Assembly: GCA_964568075.1 (NCBI GenBank)
Contig: CAZMOM010000044.1
Span: 1 to 19,914, forward strand
DNA: 19,914 nt
Reading direction: 5' to 3'
DNA from: MnTg04 sp964568075
GTDB taxonomy: Bacteria; Pseudomonadota; Gammaproteobacteria; Steroidobacterales; MnTg04
The notes beneath the pieces are model-generated. The model ran no database searches. It was given only the letters and a program-made list of their open reading frames with translations, and was not told the origin of the DNA. Shown here piece after piece: positions 14,218 through 19,914 of this stretch (its first letter is position 1; every line of letters starts with the position of its first letter). The position numbers were made by a program, and so were the translations under genes.

Positions 14218-16722
14218 TCAATCCACAGTGCGGGCGACTTCGATCCGTTCATAACATTCGATCTGGTCCCCGGCTTTTACGTCGTTGTAATTGCTCACAC
14301 CGATACCGCATTCCGTGCCCGAACGAACCTCGTTGACGTCGTCTTTGAATCGTCTCAGCGATTCCAGTTCGCCTTCATAAATCACGACGCTATCGCGTAA
14401 AACCCTGATCGGGCTATTTCGCTTCACGACGCCTTCGGTAACCAGACAGCCTGCGATTTGCCCAAAATTGGGTGAGCGGAACACTTCCCGAACTTCGGCA
14501 AGACCCACCATCTGTTCCCTGATTTCAGGGCGTAGCAAACCGCTAATCGCAGCCTTCACATCATCGATCGCTTCGTAGATAACGCTGTAATAGCGGACAT
14601 CCAGCCCGGCTTCCTTTATCGCGCTTCGAGCCGCACTGTCGGCACGGACATTAAATCCAAGAATGATCGCATTCGCCGCGGCGGCCAGGTGAACATCTGA
14701 CTCTGTGATGCCGCCAACCGAGGCTCCGATAATCTTGACTTTGACTTCTTCGTGGGACAGTTTTAAAAGCGCGTCGCGAATCGCTTCCGAACTACCGTGA
14801 ACATCGGCCTTGATCAGGATTTGTAAAGAACCGGTCAGGCCCTCTTCCATTTTCGAGAACACATCATCCAATCTTGTCGCCTGCTGGCTCGCAAGATTCA
14901 TATCCCGGTTTCGGCCATGCCGCAGGCCCGCTATTTCTCTCGCCTTGCGTTCGCTTTTTACAACCAGCACGTCATCACCTGCCATTGGCGCACTGGATAA
15001 CCCAAGCACTTCTACAGGCATCGATGGACCAGCCTCTGTCAGGGGCTTGCCCGCATAATCGAACAGCGCCCGAACGCGGCCGAACTCCTGGCCAGCCAAC
15101 AAAATGTCACCACTCTTCAACGTACCCTCGCGGACCAGTACGGTCGCGACCGGACCGCGACCTCTTTCAAGGCTTGACTCGATGACCACGCCGGTTGCCG
15201 GTCCACCCTGACGCGCTTTAAGCTCCAGGACCTCTGCCTGCAGCAATATAGTATCGAGCAGCTGGTCGATGCCTTCGCCGGTAATCGCCGAAACATTGAC
15301 GAACATGTGCTCCCCGCCCCACTCCTCGGAAATTACTTCCTGCTGTGACAGCTCGTTCCGCACCCGATCCAGATCAGCCTCCGGTTTGTCAATCTTGTTT
15401 ATGGCGACGACCAACGGCACATCGGCCGCTCTGGCATGCTGGATGGCCTCGATCGTTTGCGGCATGACACCGTCATCAGCGGCGACTACCAAAACAACGA
15501 TATCGGTTGCCTGTGCACCACGCGCACGCATAGCGGTAAATGCCTCGTGTCCTGGCGTATCCAGGAAGGTGATCGTGCCTTTAGTCGTTTCCACGCTATA
15601 CGCGCCTATATGCTGGGTAATCCCGCCGGCTTCGCCGGCGCTGACACGGCTCTTGCGGATGTAATCAAGCAACGAGGTTTTGCCATGATCGACATGACCC
15701 ATGACGGTCACTACCGGAGCCCTCGGCAACTCTTCGGCTTTAGTATCGCCTGCTGCTTCCACCAGTTTTTCTTCGATCTGGTCGTCGCTGATCGCGATCG
15801 GCTTGTGGCCCATTTCCTCGACGAGCAGCACGGCCGTGTCCTGATCCAGGATCTGGTTGATAGTCGCCATCACCCCCATGCTCATCAGAGTCTTGATCAA
15901 TTCGCCGGATTTGACCGCCATTGATTTACCGAGCTCGCCAACTGAAATGGACTCTGGCACCCTGACTTCCCGGACGACCGGCTCGGTCGGCAATTCGAAG
16001 CCATGTTGCTGGTCAACGCTGATGTGGCTCGGCCGGCGGCGCTGCGGTTTACGCTTGCGGCGCGCGCTTATCGCACCGACGTGCAATTCCTCGCGCCCGT
16101 ATTTGGTTTTGCCGTGCTTGCGGTTACGGGCGGCGTGCTCGCGCTGTTTCTTTTCCTTGTCCAGCCGCTCTTTTTCGCGCGCCTCATTCTGCCGACGCTG
16201 TTCTTCGTCGGCAAGGCGACTGGCTTCGTCCCGGAGCACACGCTCTTGTTCCTGTCGCTCAGTCTCTTCCTGTTCCTTCAGCAAGCGTTGCTCGTCGCGA
16301 GATTCCGCCTTGATGCGCAGCTCCGCCTCCTCTTGCTCCTTCTGCGCTTGCTCTTCCGCCTGTATTACGTCCAGTTCTTCCTGTTTGGCCTGGGCCTCTT
16401 TTTCAAGCTCATCACGCTTGATATATGTTCTCTTGCGCCGGACTTCTACACTGACGGTTCTGGCACGGCCCTGTATGCCCGGCAGCCTTAGCTCAGTCTG
16501 CGACTTGCGTTTCAGCGAAATTTTTCGTGGCCCGACTGAGACACCGTCTGCATCCTGCCCATGGCTCTTGCGCAGGGATGTCAATAATTTCATTTTTGAT
16601 TCATCCGAGATCCTGTCAGCCGCACCGGAAACTTTGATGCCAGCTTTTTCCAGTTGAACCAACAAACGGTCAACCGGAACTTTCAGCACTTCGGCAAATT
16701 GTGTAACAGTCACATCAGACAT
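14218..16722 (-). CDS. infB: translation initiation factor IF-2
   Basis: GTPase that brings fMet-tRNA to the 30S subunit and promotes subunit joining. The 834 residues: N-terminal IF2_N domain (1-52, VTQFAEVLKVPVDRLLVQLEKAGI); the IF-2 associated motif KISLKRKSQTELRLPG (67-82); a long charged Glu/Gln/Arg helix (about 100-200); a basic patch KRKPQRRRPSH (223-233); a second IF2_N domain (about 250-305); and the G domain with G1 GHVDHGKT (342-349), G3 DTPG (388-391) and G4 NKID (442-445). The beta-barrel, IF2-specific and fMet-tRNA-binding domains fill the rest, ending YNDVKAGDQIECYERIEVAR. All GTPase motifs are intact. It starts 17 bp after nusA with GGAG upstream, and precedes rbfA by 13 bp. 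Confidence 0.97.
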   Translation of the reverse strand: MSDVTVTQFAEVLKVPVDRLLVQLEKAGIKVSGAADRISDESKMKLLTSLRKSHGQDADGVSVGPRKISLKRKSQTELRLPGIQGRARTVSVEVRRKRTYIKRDELEKEAQAKQEELDVIQAEEQAQKEQEEAELRIKAESRDEQRLLKEQEETERQEQERVLRDEASRLADEEQRRQNEAREKERLDKEKKQREHAARNRKHGKTKYGREELHVGAISARRKRKPQRRRPSHISVDQQHGFELPTEPVVREVRVPESISVGELGKSMAVKSGELIKTLMSMGVMATINQILDQDTAVLLVEEMGHKPIAISDDQIEEKLVEAAGDTKAEELPRAPVVTVMGHVDHGKTSLLDYIRKSRVSAGEAGGITQHIGAYSVETTKGTITFLDTPGHEAFTAMRARGAQATDIVVLVVAADDGVMPQTIEAIQHARAADVPLVVAINKIDKPEADLDRVRNELSQQEVISEEWGGEHMFVNVSAITGEGIDQLLDTILLQAEVLELKARQGGPATGVVIESSLERGRGPVATVLVREGTLKSGDILLAGQEFGRVRALFDYAGKPLTEAGPSMPVEVLGLSSAPMAGDDVLVVKSERKAREIAGLRHGRNRDMNLASQQATRLDDVFSKMEEGLTGSLQILIKADVHGSSEAIRDALLKLSHEEVKVKIIGASVGGITESDVHLAAAANAIILGFNVRADSAARSAIKEAGLDVRYYSVIYEAIDDVKAAISGLLRPEIREQMVGLAEVREVFRSPNFGQIAGCLVTEGVVKRNSPIRVLRDSVVIYEGELESLRRFKDDVNEVRSGTECGIGVSNYNDVKAGDQIECYERIEVARTVD

Positions 16723-16739
16723 AAATACGCTCCAGCGCG

Positions 16740-18254
16740 TCAGGTACTCTCTTCGTTTTCGAACCAGTGAGCTCTGGCCGCCATTATCAATTTGGCAGCC
16801 CGTTCCTCGTCCAGGCCTTCTATTTCATCGATTTCCGCCACGGATTGTTCCGCAAGATCTTCGCGCGTCACAACACCTTGGCTGGCAAGCTGATACGCCA
16901 GCCCCTTATCCATATCTTCCAGCTCGAGCAAATCGGCGGCAGGTTCGACCTCATCCATCCGTTCTTCTTTGGCGATCGCCTGGGTCAAAAGAACGTCGCG
17001 CGCCCTGTTCCTCAATTCGGTGACTATCGACTCGTTAAATTCCTCGATGGCCAGCAATTCGGAAGTTGGGACATAGGCCACTTCCTCGACCGAGGAAAAT
17101 CCTTCCTGAACCAGAATGATGGCCACGTCTTCATCGACATCGAGTTGCTCCATGAGTGTCTTGACCAGAGCCTTCGCTTCCTCCTCGGTTTTGGACTGAG
17201 CTTCCGCCTCGTCCATTACATTCAGCTCCCAACCCGCAAGCTCGCTCGCCAAGCGAATATTCTGCCCCCCGCGGCCTATAGCCTGAGACAATTTTTCAGC
17301 GTCCACGGATATATCCATACTGTGGGATTCTTCGTCAACGACAATAGAAAGGACCTCGGCAGGTGACATCGCATTAATAACGAACTGGGCAGGATTTTCA
17401 TCCCACAGAATAATATCGACTCTCTCGCCGGCCAGCTCATTTGACACAGCCTGTACTCGTGAACCACGCATGCCAACGCAGGCGCCGACCGGGTCAATCC
17501 GGCTGTCGTTGCTTTTCACTGCAATTTTCGCTCTCAGGCCCGGGTCACGGGCGGCCGCAAGAATCTCAACCAGACCTTGCCCGACCTCAGGAACTTCCAG
17601 CTTGAACATTTCCAGAAGAAATCCCGACGAAGTGCGAGTCAGAAATAACTGGGGCCCGCGGATTTCTTCCCGGACCTCTTGCAACAATCCCTTCACGCGG
17701 TCATTGGTGCGCAAAGGCTCACGTGGAATCAAATTCTCGCGCGGTATAAAGGCCTCCGCATTGCCACCCAAATCGACATAGGCGCCATTTCGGTCGACGC
17801 GCTTGACCATGCCGCCGAGCAATTCGCCGACGCGGTTTTCGTATTCTTCAAATACCAGCTTGCGCTCCGCTTCGCGGACTTTCTGCACGATAACCTGTTT
17901 GGCGGTTTGCGCGGCAATGCGGCCAAAATCGACCGATTCCATCGGCACTTCAACATACGATTCGGGCTGCGCGTCCTGATCGATATCCACCGCGTCGATC
18001 ATTCTCAGCTCATGATCCGGCGTCTCCAGCTCCGTCGACTCGTCCGCAAACACCAGCCAGCGCCTGAATGTTTCGTAGGTACCCGTGTTACGGTCAATCG
18101 CGACGCGCACATCGATATCCTCTGCGTGCCGCTTACGGGTCGCGGATGCCAGAGCAGCTTCGATCGCCTCGAAAATAATTTCCTTTTCGACGCCTTTCTC
18201 GTTCGAAACGGCATCGACAACAAGCAAAATCTCTTTGTGTAGGTTCGCACTCAT
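16740..18254 (-). CDS. nusA: transcription termination/antitermination factor NusA
   Basis: Binds RNA polymerase and nascent RNA, enhancing pausing and hairpin termination and taking part in rRNA antitermination. The 504 residues (E. coli 495) contain the N-terminal polymerase-binding domain (about 1-125), an S1 domain (about 140-200, VKRVDRNGAYVDLGGNAEAFIPREN), KH1 (about 235-305, DPVGACVGMRGSRVQAVSNELAGERVD) and KH2 (about 310-360, AIGRGGQNIRLASELAGW). Two acidic C-terminal repeats (about 365-425 and 440-498), as in Gammaproteobacteria, bind the alpha subunit or mask RNA binding. The ATG at 18254 follows rimP by 3 bp, with GGAG about 10 nt upstream. In E. coli NusA adjusts termination within this operon; the hairpin before rimP would allow the same here. 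Confidence 0.97.
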   Translation of the reverse strand: MSANLHKEILLVVDAVSNEKGVEKEIIFEAIEAALASATRKRHAEDIDVRVAIDRNTGTYETFRRWLVFADESTELETPDHELRMIDAVDIDQDAQPESYVEVPMESVDFGRIAAQTAKQVIVQKVREAERKLVFEEYENRVGELLGGMVKRVDRNGAYVDLGGNAEAFIPRENLIPREPLRTNDRVKGLLQEVREEIRGPQLFLTRTSSGFLLEMFKLEVPEVGQGLVEILAAARDPGLRAKIAVKSNDSRIDPVGACVGMRGSRVQAVSNELAGERVDIILWDENPAQFVINAMSPAEVLSIVVDEESHSMDISVDAEKLSQAIGRGGQNIRLASELAGWELNVMDEAEAQSKTEEEAKALVKTLMEQLDVDEDVAIILVQEGFSSVEEVAYVPTSELLAIEEFNESIVTELRNRARDVLLTQAIAKEERMDEVEPAADLLELEDMDKGLAYQLASQGVVTREDLAEQSVAEIDEIEGLDEERAAKLIMAARAHWFENEEST

Positions 18255-18257
18255 ATC

Positions 18258-18719
18258 TCAATGCTCCGGCGCCAGCCGCGCCCGCTTGATATCTTTAATC
18301 GGCAAACGATATTCGTGGTCTGCCATCTCCACCAGAACCTGCTCTTCGTCGAGTCCGAGTAACTGGCCAATAATTCTCTTTCGCCCCTCAACCGCTTGTT
18401 CCATACGAACCTTTACGCGGCGACCGGTGAACTGCCGAAAATGTTCCGGCGTCCGCAAAATGCGGTTTATGCCGGGTGACGACACTTCCAACACGTAGTG
18501 CCCGGGAAACGGGTCCTCTACATCCAGCAAAGCGCTAACCTGGTTACTGACTTTCGCGCAGTCGTCCAGATCGACACCGTCCGGCCGGTCGATAAACAAC
18601 CTGACCAGCCCCCTGCCGCCAAGTTCAAGGTCAACGTCGACAAGGTCAAATCCCATACCGGATACGGTCGGCTCCAGCAGCGATATCAATTCCTCTCGAA
18701 TCAAGTCCTTTCCCCACAT
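18258..18719 (-). CDS. rimP: ribosome maturation factor RimP
   Basis: Helps assemble the 30S subunit (binding early with S12/uS12 in related species). The 153 residues are typical: N-terminal alpha/beta domain (LIREELISLLEPTVSGMGFDLVDVDLELGGRGLVRLFID), the conserved DDCAKVSNQVSALLDVEDPFPGHYVLEVSSPGINRIL (residues 52-88), and a C-terminal SH3-like barrel ending IKRARLAPEH. The ATG at 18719 has no ribosome site: it directly follows the T-run of a hairpin. An in-frame TTG at 18704 (codon 6) has GGGGA 6-7 nt upstream and would start the protein at MIREELISLL, close to where E. coli RimP begins. I keep the ATG but the TTG is a serious alternative. First gene of the nusA-infB operon. Confidence 0.94.
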   Translation of the reverse strand: MWGKDLIREELISLLEPTVSGMGFDLVDVDLELGGRGLVRLFIDRPDGVDLDDCAKVSNQVSALLDVEDPFPGHYVLEVSSPGINRILRTPEHFRQFTGRRVKVRMEQAVEGRKRIIGQLLGLDEEQVLVEMADHEYRLPIKDIKRARLAPEH

Positions 18720-18741
18720 AAAAAATGGGCCAACGGCCCAT
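18720..18741 (-). terminator. terminator-like hairpin abutting the rimP start (possible attenuator)
   Basis: Read on the minus strand, ATGGGCC and GGCCCAT (18735-18741 and 18725-18731) form a 7-bp stem around a 3-nt loop, followed at once by a T-run that touches the rimP ATG. This is the shape of an intrinsic terminator. A comparable hairpin upstream of rimP is described as an attenuator (rimP leader) in other Gammaproteobacteria. The operon encodes NusA, which modulates such hairpins, so feedback control is plausible but not shown. Confidence 0.6.
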
Positions 18742-18804
18742 CCTTTCTTACCCTACTGCACTCCATGCCAAACCGGCATTTCATCAGTCCGGCGAAACCG
18801 CAGT

Positions 18805-18832
18805 AAAAAAAAGCCCCGACCAGCGGGGCTTT
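18805..18832 (-). terminator. strong intrinsic terminator of the small RNA upstream of rimP
   Basis: On the minus strand the stem AAAGCCCCG / CGGGGCTTT (18824-18832 with 18810-18818) encloses a 5-nt loop and is followed by eight T residues ending at 18805. It lies 10 bp downstream of the CCA-like end of the RNA and about 85 bp upstream of rimP. Confidence 0.9.
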
Positions 18833-18847
18833 CTACCAAGTTGGTAG
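18833..18847. repeat. 15-bp palindrome overlapping the ACCA-like 3' end of the small RNA
   Basis: The sequence CTACCAAGTTGGTAG is a perfect inverted repeat of 7-base arms around one base. One arm contains the ACCA at the apparent 3' end of the RNA, so the precursor could pair its ACCA end with downstream bases. It lies between the RNA body and its terminator. Confidence 0.6.
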
Positions 18848-18922
18848 CGGGGGCCTGCTTTGTGCTGTTCCTACAGTCCCTCAGCGGGTAAGCCTCAAAT
18901 AGCACCACCCCGCATCCGCAGG
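18842..18922 (-). ncRNA. unidentified small structured RNA upstream of rimP, with tRNA-fMet-like ends
   Basis: A near-consensus promoter and a strong terminator bracket about 80 nt with no open frame. The 5' part contains GCGGGG (18913-18908) and the 3' end reads GGCCCCCGCTACCA, so the ends pair as in a tRNA acceptor stem, with the first position mismatched as in initiator tRNA. The outer bases resemble tRNA-fMet: GCGGGGTGG at the 5' side, and 13 bases identical to the 3' end of the tRNA-fMet gene at 19861. The interior lacks a CAT anticodon arm and the TTCAAAT T-loop. Other helices can be drawn: GTGCT with AGCAC, CTTAC with GTAGG, and CCC with GGG around GCTGA. It could be a decayed tRNA-fMet gene, a leader RNA of the rimP operon or an unnamed small RNA. 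SRP RNA was considered, but its conserved tip is absent. The 5' end is an estimate. Confidence 0.5.
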
Positions 18923-18928
18923 GCGCGA

Positions 18929-18957
18929 ATTATAGGGGCTGTAAACGCAAGTTGCAA
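18929..18957 (-). promoter_or_regulatory. near-consensus sigma70 promoter for the small RNA (and perhaps rimP operon)
   Basis: On the minus strand TTGCAA (18952-18957) and a perfect TATAAT (18929-18934) are separated by exactly 17 bp. RNA should begin near 18922. It is one of the two strongest promoter-like sequences in the window and the only good candidate seen between the rimP operon and the divergent gene at 19038. Transcripts reading through the two downstream hairpins would reach rimP. Confidence 0.8.
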
Positions 18958-19037
18958 TGGCCTAGAGGTTGGGGACGTGAATCGCGACAGGGGGAAAAAT
19001 TAGATAAGATCCCGAGAAACATTAAAGAGTTAATCTC

Positions 19038-19739
19038 ATGCCTATCTACAGGGACGCGTTTTACTGGTTTATCGGTCTGCTTGTCCTCCTGATCCTCGGT
19101 TTTTGGGAGTCTTATTTTTCCCAACTACCCGACACTGGCCACATCACCCACCACGCACATGGCATGGTCATGCTGGCTTGGGTGTTGCTGCTGATCGTTC
19201 AGTCCTGGCTTATCAGGAACCGCCGTAATGCAAGGCATCGACTGATTGGCAAGATCTCGTTCGTAATCGCTCCCGCGGTGGTTGTGACGGCCATATTCGT
19301 CAACTTTTTCTTCCAGGCCAACGCGAAAGATCCGGTCGCGCCCCTTACACAGAGCATATACTGGCTTGGTTATGCCTCGGCGGGGACATTCGCAGTCATG
19401 TATGGCCTGGCGATCCGTCATCGACGCGAAATGCATCTGCACGCCCGGTACATGGTTGGAACGGCTCTCGTATTTCTTGTCCCGGGGCTTTTTAGGGCGA
19501 TAGCAAATTACCTGACGCCGACTGGTATCTGGACACCCAGTTTCTATCAGACAGTCTGGATACCACTCCTCATTGGTGGCTGGCTCCTGTTTTCCGATTG
19601 GCGACACCAACGAAAGCTGGCTCCTTACGCAACCTTTTGTGCCCTTTGGACCGCTACCGTGGTGCTGTGGGTGTTGCTACCGACGTGGGGCTGGTGGACC
19701 GCATTTTCGGCCTGGTCGGCAACGGCGATCAGTTGGTAG
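19038..19739 (+). CDS. uncharacterised seven-helix integral membrane protein
   Basis: A 233-residue protein of unknown function with seven predicted membrane helices at about 7-27, 41-60, 71-93, 105-127, 137-158, 168-187 and 195-217. Histidines cluster at the membrane edges: HITHHAHG (35-42), RHRLIG (66-71), and RHRREMHLHARYMVG (127-141). The pattern of a histidine-rich segment before helix 2, QSWLI-x(n)-RHRLIGK after it, and H-x-RYM before helix 5 recalls DUF2306-type membrane proteins, some of which are thought to bind haem, but I cannot confirm the family. No signal peptide besides the first helix. The ATG at 19038 is preceded by aaagag about 9 nt upstream. It is transcribed opposite to its neighbours and sits alone between the small RNA promoter and the tRNA-fMet gene; the terminator at 19828-19853 could also end its transcript. 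Confidence 0.75.
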   Translation: MPIYRDAFYWFIGLLVLLILGFWESYFSQLPDTGHITHHAHGMVMLAWVLLLIVQSWLIRNRRNARHRLIGKISFVIAPAVVVTAIFVNFFFQANAKDPVAPLTQSIYWLGYASAGTFAVMYGLAIRHRREMHLHARYMVGTALVFLVPGLFRAIANYLTPTGIWTPSFYQTVWIPLLIGGWLLFSDWRHQRKLAPYATFCALWTATVVLWVLLPTWGWWTAFSAWSATAISW

Positions 19740-19827
19740 TCCCCGTTCAGACGATAATCCCAGCCTCGAAGACTTATTTATGTTTTCAGGGGCAAAGCGG
19801 TCATAAATTGGGGGGTCGGCTGTTAAG

Positions 19828-19853
19828 AAAAACCCGGCACAAGGCCGGGTTTT
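19828..19853 (-). terminator. intrinsic terminator downstream of tRNA-fMet
   Basis: AAAACCCGGC (19829-19838) and GCCGGGTTTT (19844-19853) form a 10-bp stem around a 5-nt loop; on the minus strand it ends in five T residues. It lies 7 bp after the tRNA CCA end. The plus strand also has a short T-run, so it may serve the membrane protein gene as well. Confidence 0.88.
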
Positions 19854-19860
19854 CATTGAT

Positions 19861-19914
19861 TGGTAGCGGGGGCAGGATTTGAACCTGCGACCTTCGGGTT
19901 ATGAGCCCGACGAG
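19861..19914 (-). tRNA. initiator tRNA-fMet (CAT), 3' part, truncated by the window edge
   Basis: The minus strand reads the anticodon stem-loop CGGGCTCATAACCCG with anticodon CAT (19891-19893), the three G-C pairs characteristic of initiator tRNA, then AAGGTC, the T-arm GCAGG-TTCAAAT-CCTGC, acceptor strand CCCCGCT, discriminator A and an encoded CCA ending at 19861. The acceptor and D-arm 5' sequences lie beyond 19914. Position 72 is T; the pairing partner at position 1 cannot be seen. Many Gammaproteobacteria carry this tRNA directly upstream of rimP; here a membrane protein gene and the small RNA intervene. Confidence 0.95.

Noticed and set aside
15857..16657. 266-residue Ser/Arg/Cys-rich open frame opposite infB
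   Set aside because: Reverse complement of the charged Glu/Gln/Arg helix of IF-2; no real protein features.
18842..18914. A functional second tRNA-fMet gene
   Set aside because: No CAT anticodon stem-loop, no TTCAAAT T-loop and no normal D-arm; only the two ends resemble the tRNA.
18842..18922. Signal recognition particle (4.5S) RNA
   Set aside because: Size, promoter and terminator would fit, but the conserved tip (GTCAGG ... GGAAGGAAGCAGC) is missing; the closest stretch, CTGAGG ... TAGGAACAGC, pairs differently.
18842..18922. TPP riboswitch
   Set aside because: Fragments such as GGGGTG and ACCC are present, but the order and the conserved CTGAGA core do not match, and the downstream genes are not thiamine genes.
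19125..19610. 161-residue minus-strand open frame opposite the membrane protein
   Set aside because: No ribosome site and no recognisable domain; the plus-strand frame has coherent membrane helices.

Overview
The window looks like a stretch of chromosome from a gammaproteobacterium outside the Enterobacterales. ZipA, the dksA-gluQ pair and the rimP-nusA-infB-rbfA-truB-rpsO-pnp order are gammaproteobacterial hallmarks. A classical SMC (rather than MukB), a one-domain QueF and a PhaR-type regulator argue against an enteric relative. I cannot place the genus.

Layout, left to right. (1) 1-115: two copies of a 27-bp direct repeat, cut by the window edge, and a short palindrome. (2) 116-7293, minus strand: smc -> zipA -> ligA, the familiar chromosome-organisation / division / ligase cluster, followed by an uncharacterised DUF6502-like gene with its own candidate promoter inside the end of ligA. 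(3) 7405-10314, plus strand: queF, dksA, gluQ, phaR. QueF and GluQ both belong to queuosine biology (preQ1 synthesis and glutamylation of queuosine in tRNA-Asp) and flank a DksA with a long lysine-rich tail. (4) A hairpin terminator near 10362-10384 separates phaR from the converging minus-strand operon. (5) 10408-18719, minus strand: the transcription/translation operon rimP -> nusA -> infB -> rbfA -> truB -> rpsO -> pnp. rpsO has its own candidate promoter. (6) 18720-18957: a terminator-like hairpin touches the rimP start codon. Upstream of it lies a compact transcription unit with a near-consensus promoter, about 80 nt of structured RNA and a strong intrinsic terminator, which I could not assign to a known RNA family. 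(7) 19038-19739, plus strand: a seven-helix membrane protein of unknown function. (8) 19828-19914, minus strand: a terminator and the 3' two-thirds of an initiator tRNA-fMet gene that runs off the window.

Most of the window is ordinary core genome. The parts worth a second look are the unassigned RNA upstream of rimP, which sits where many relatives carry tRNA-fMet and shares that tRNA's two ends; the attenuator-like hairpin at rimP; the DksA variant (H1-like tail, only two of four zinc cysteines, TTG start imposed by its promoter); and the repeat at the left edge. I see no CRISPR array, complete insertion sequence, prophage or defence system.
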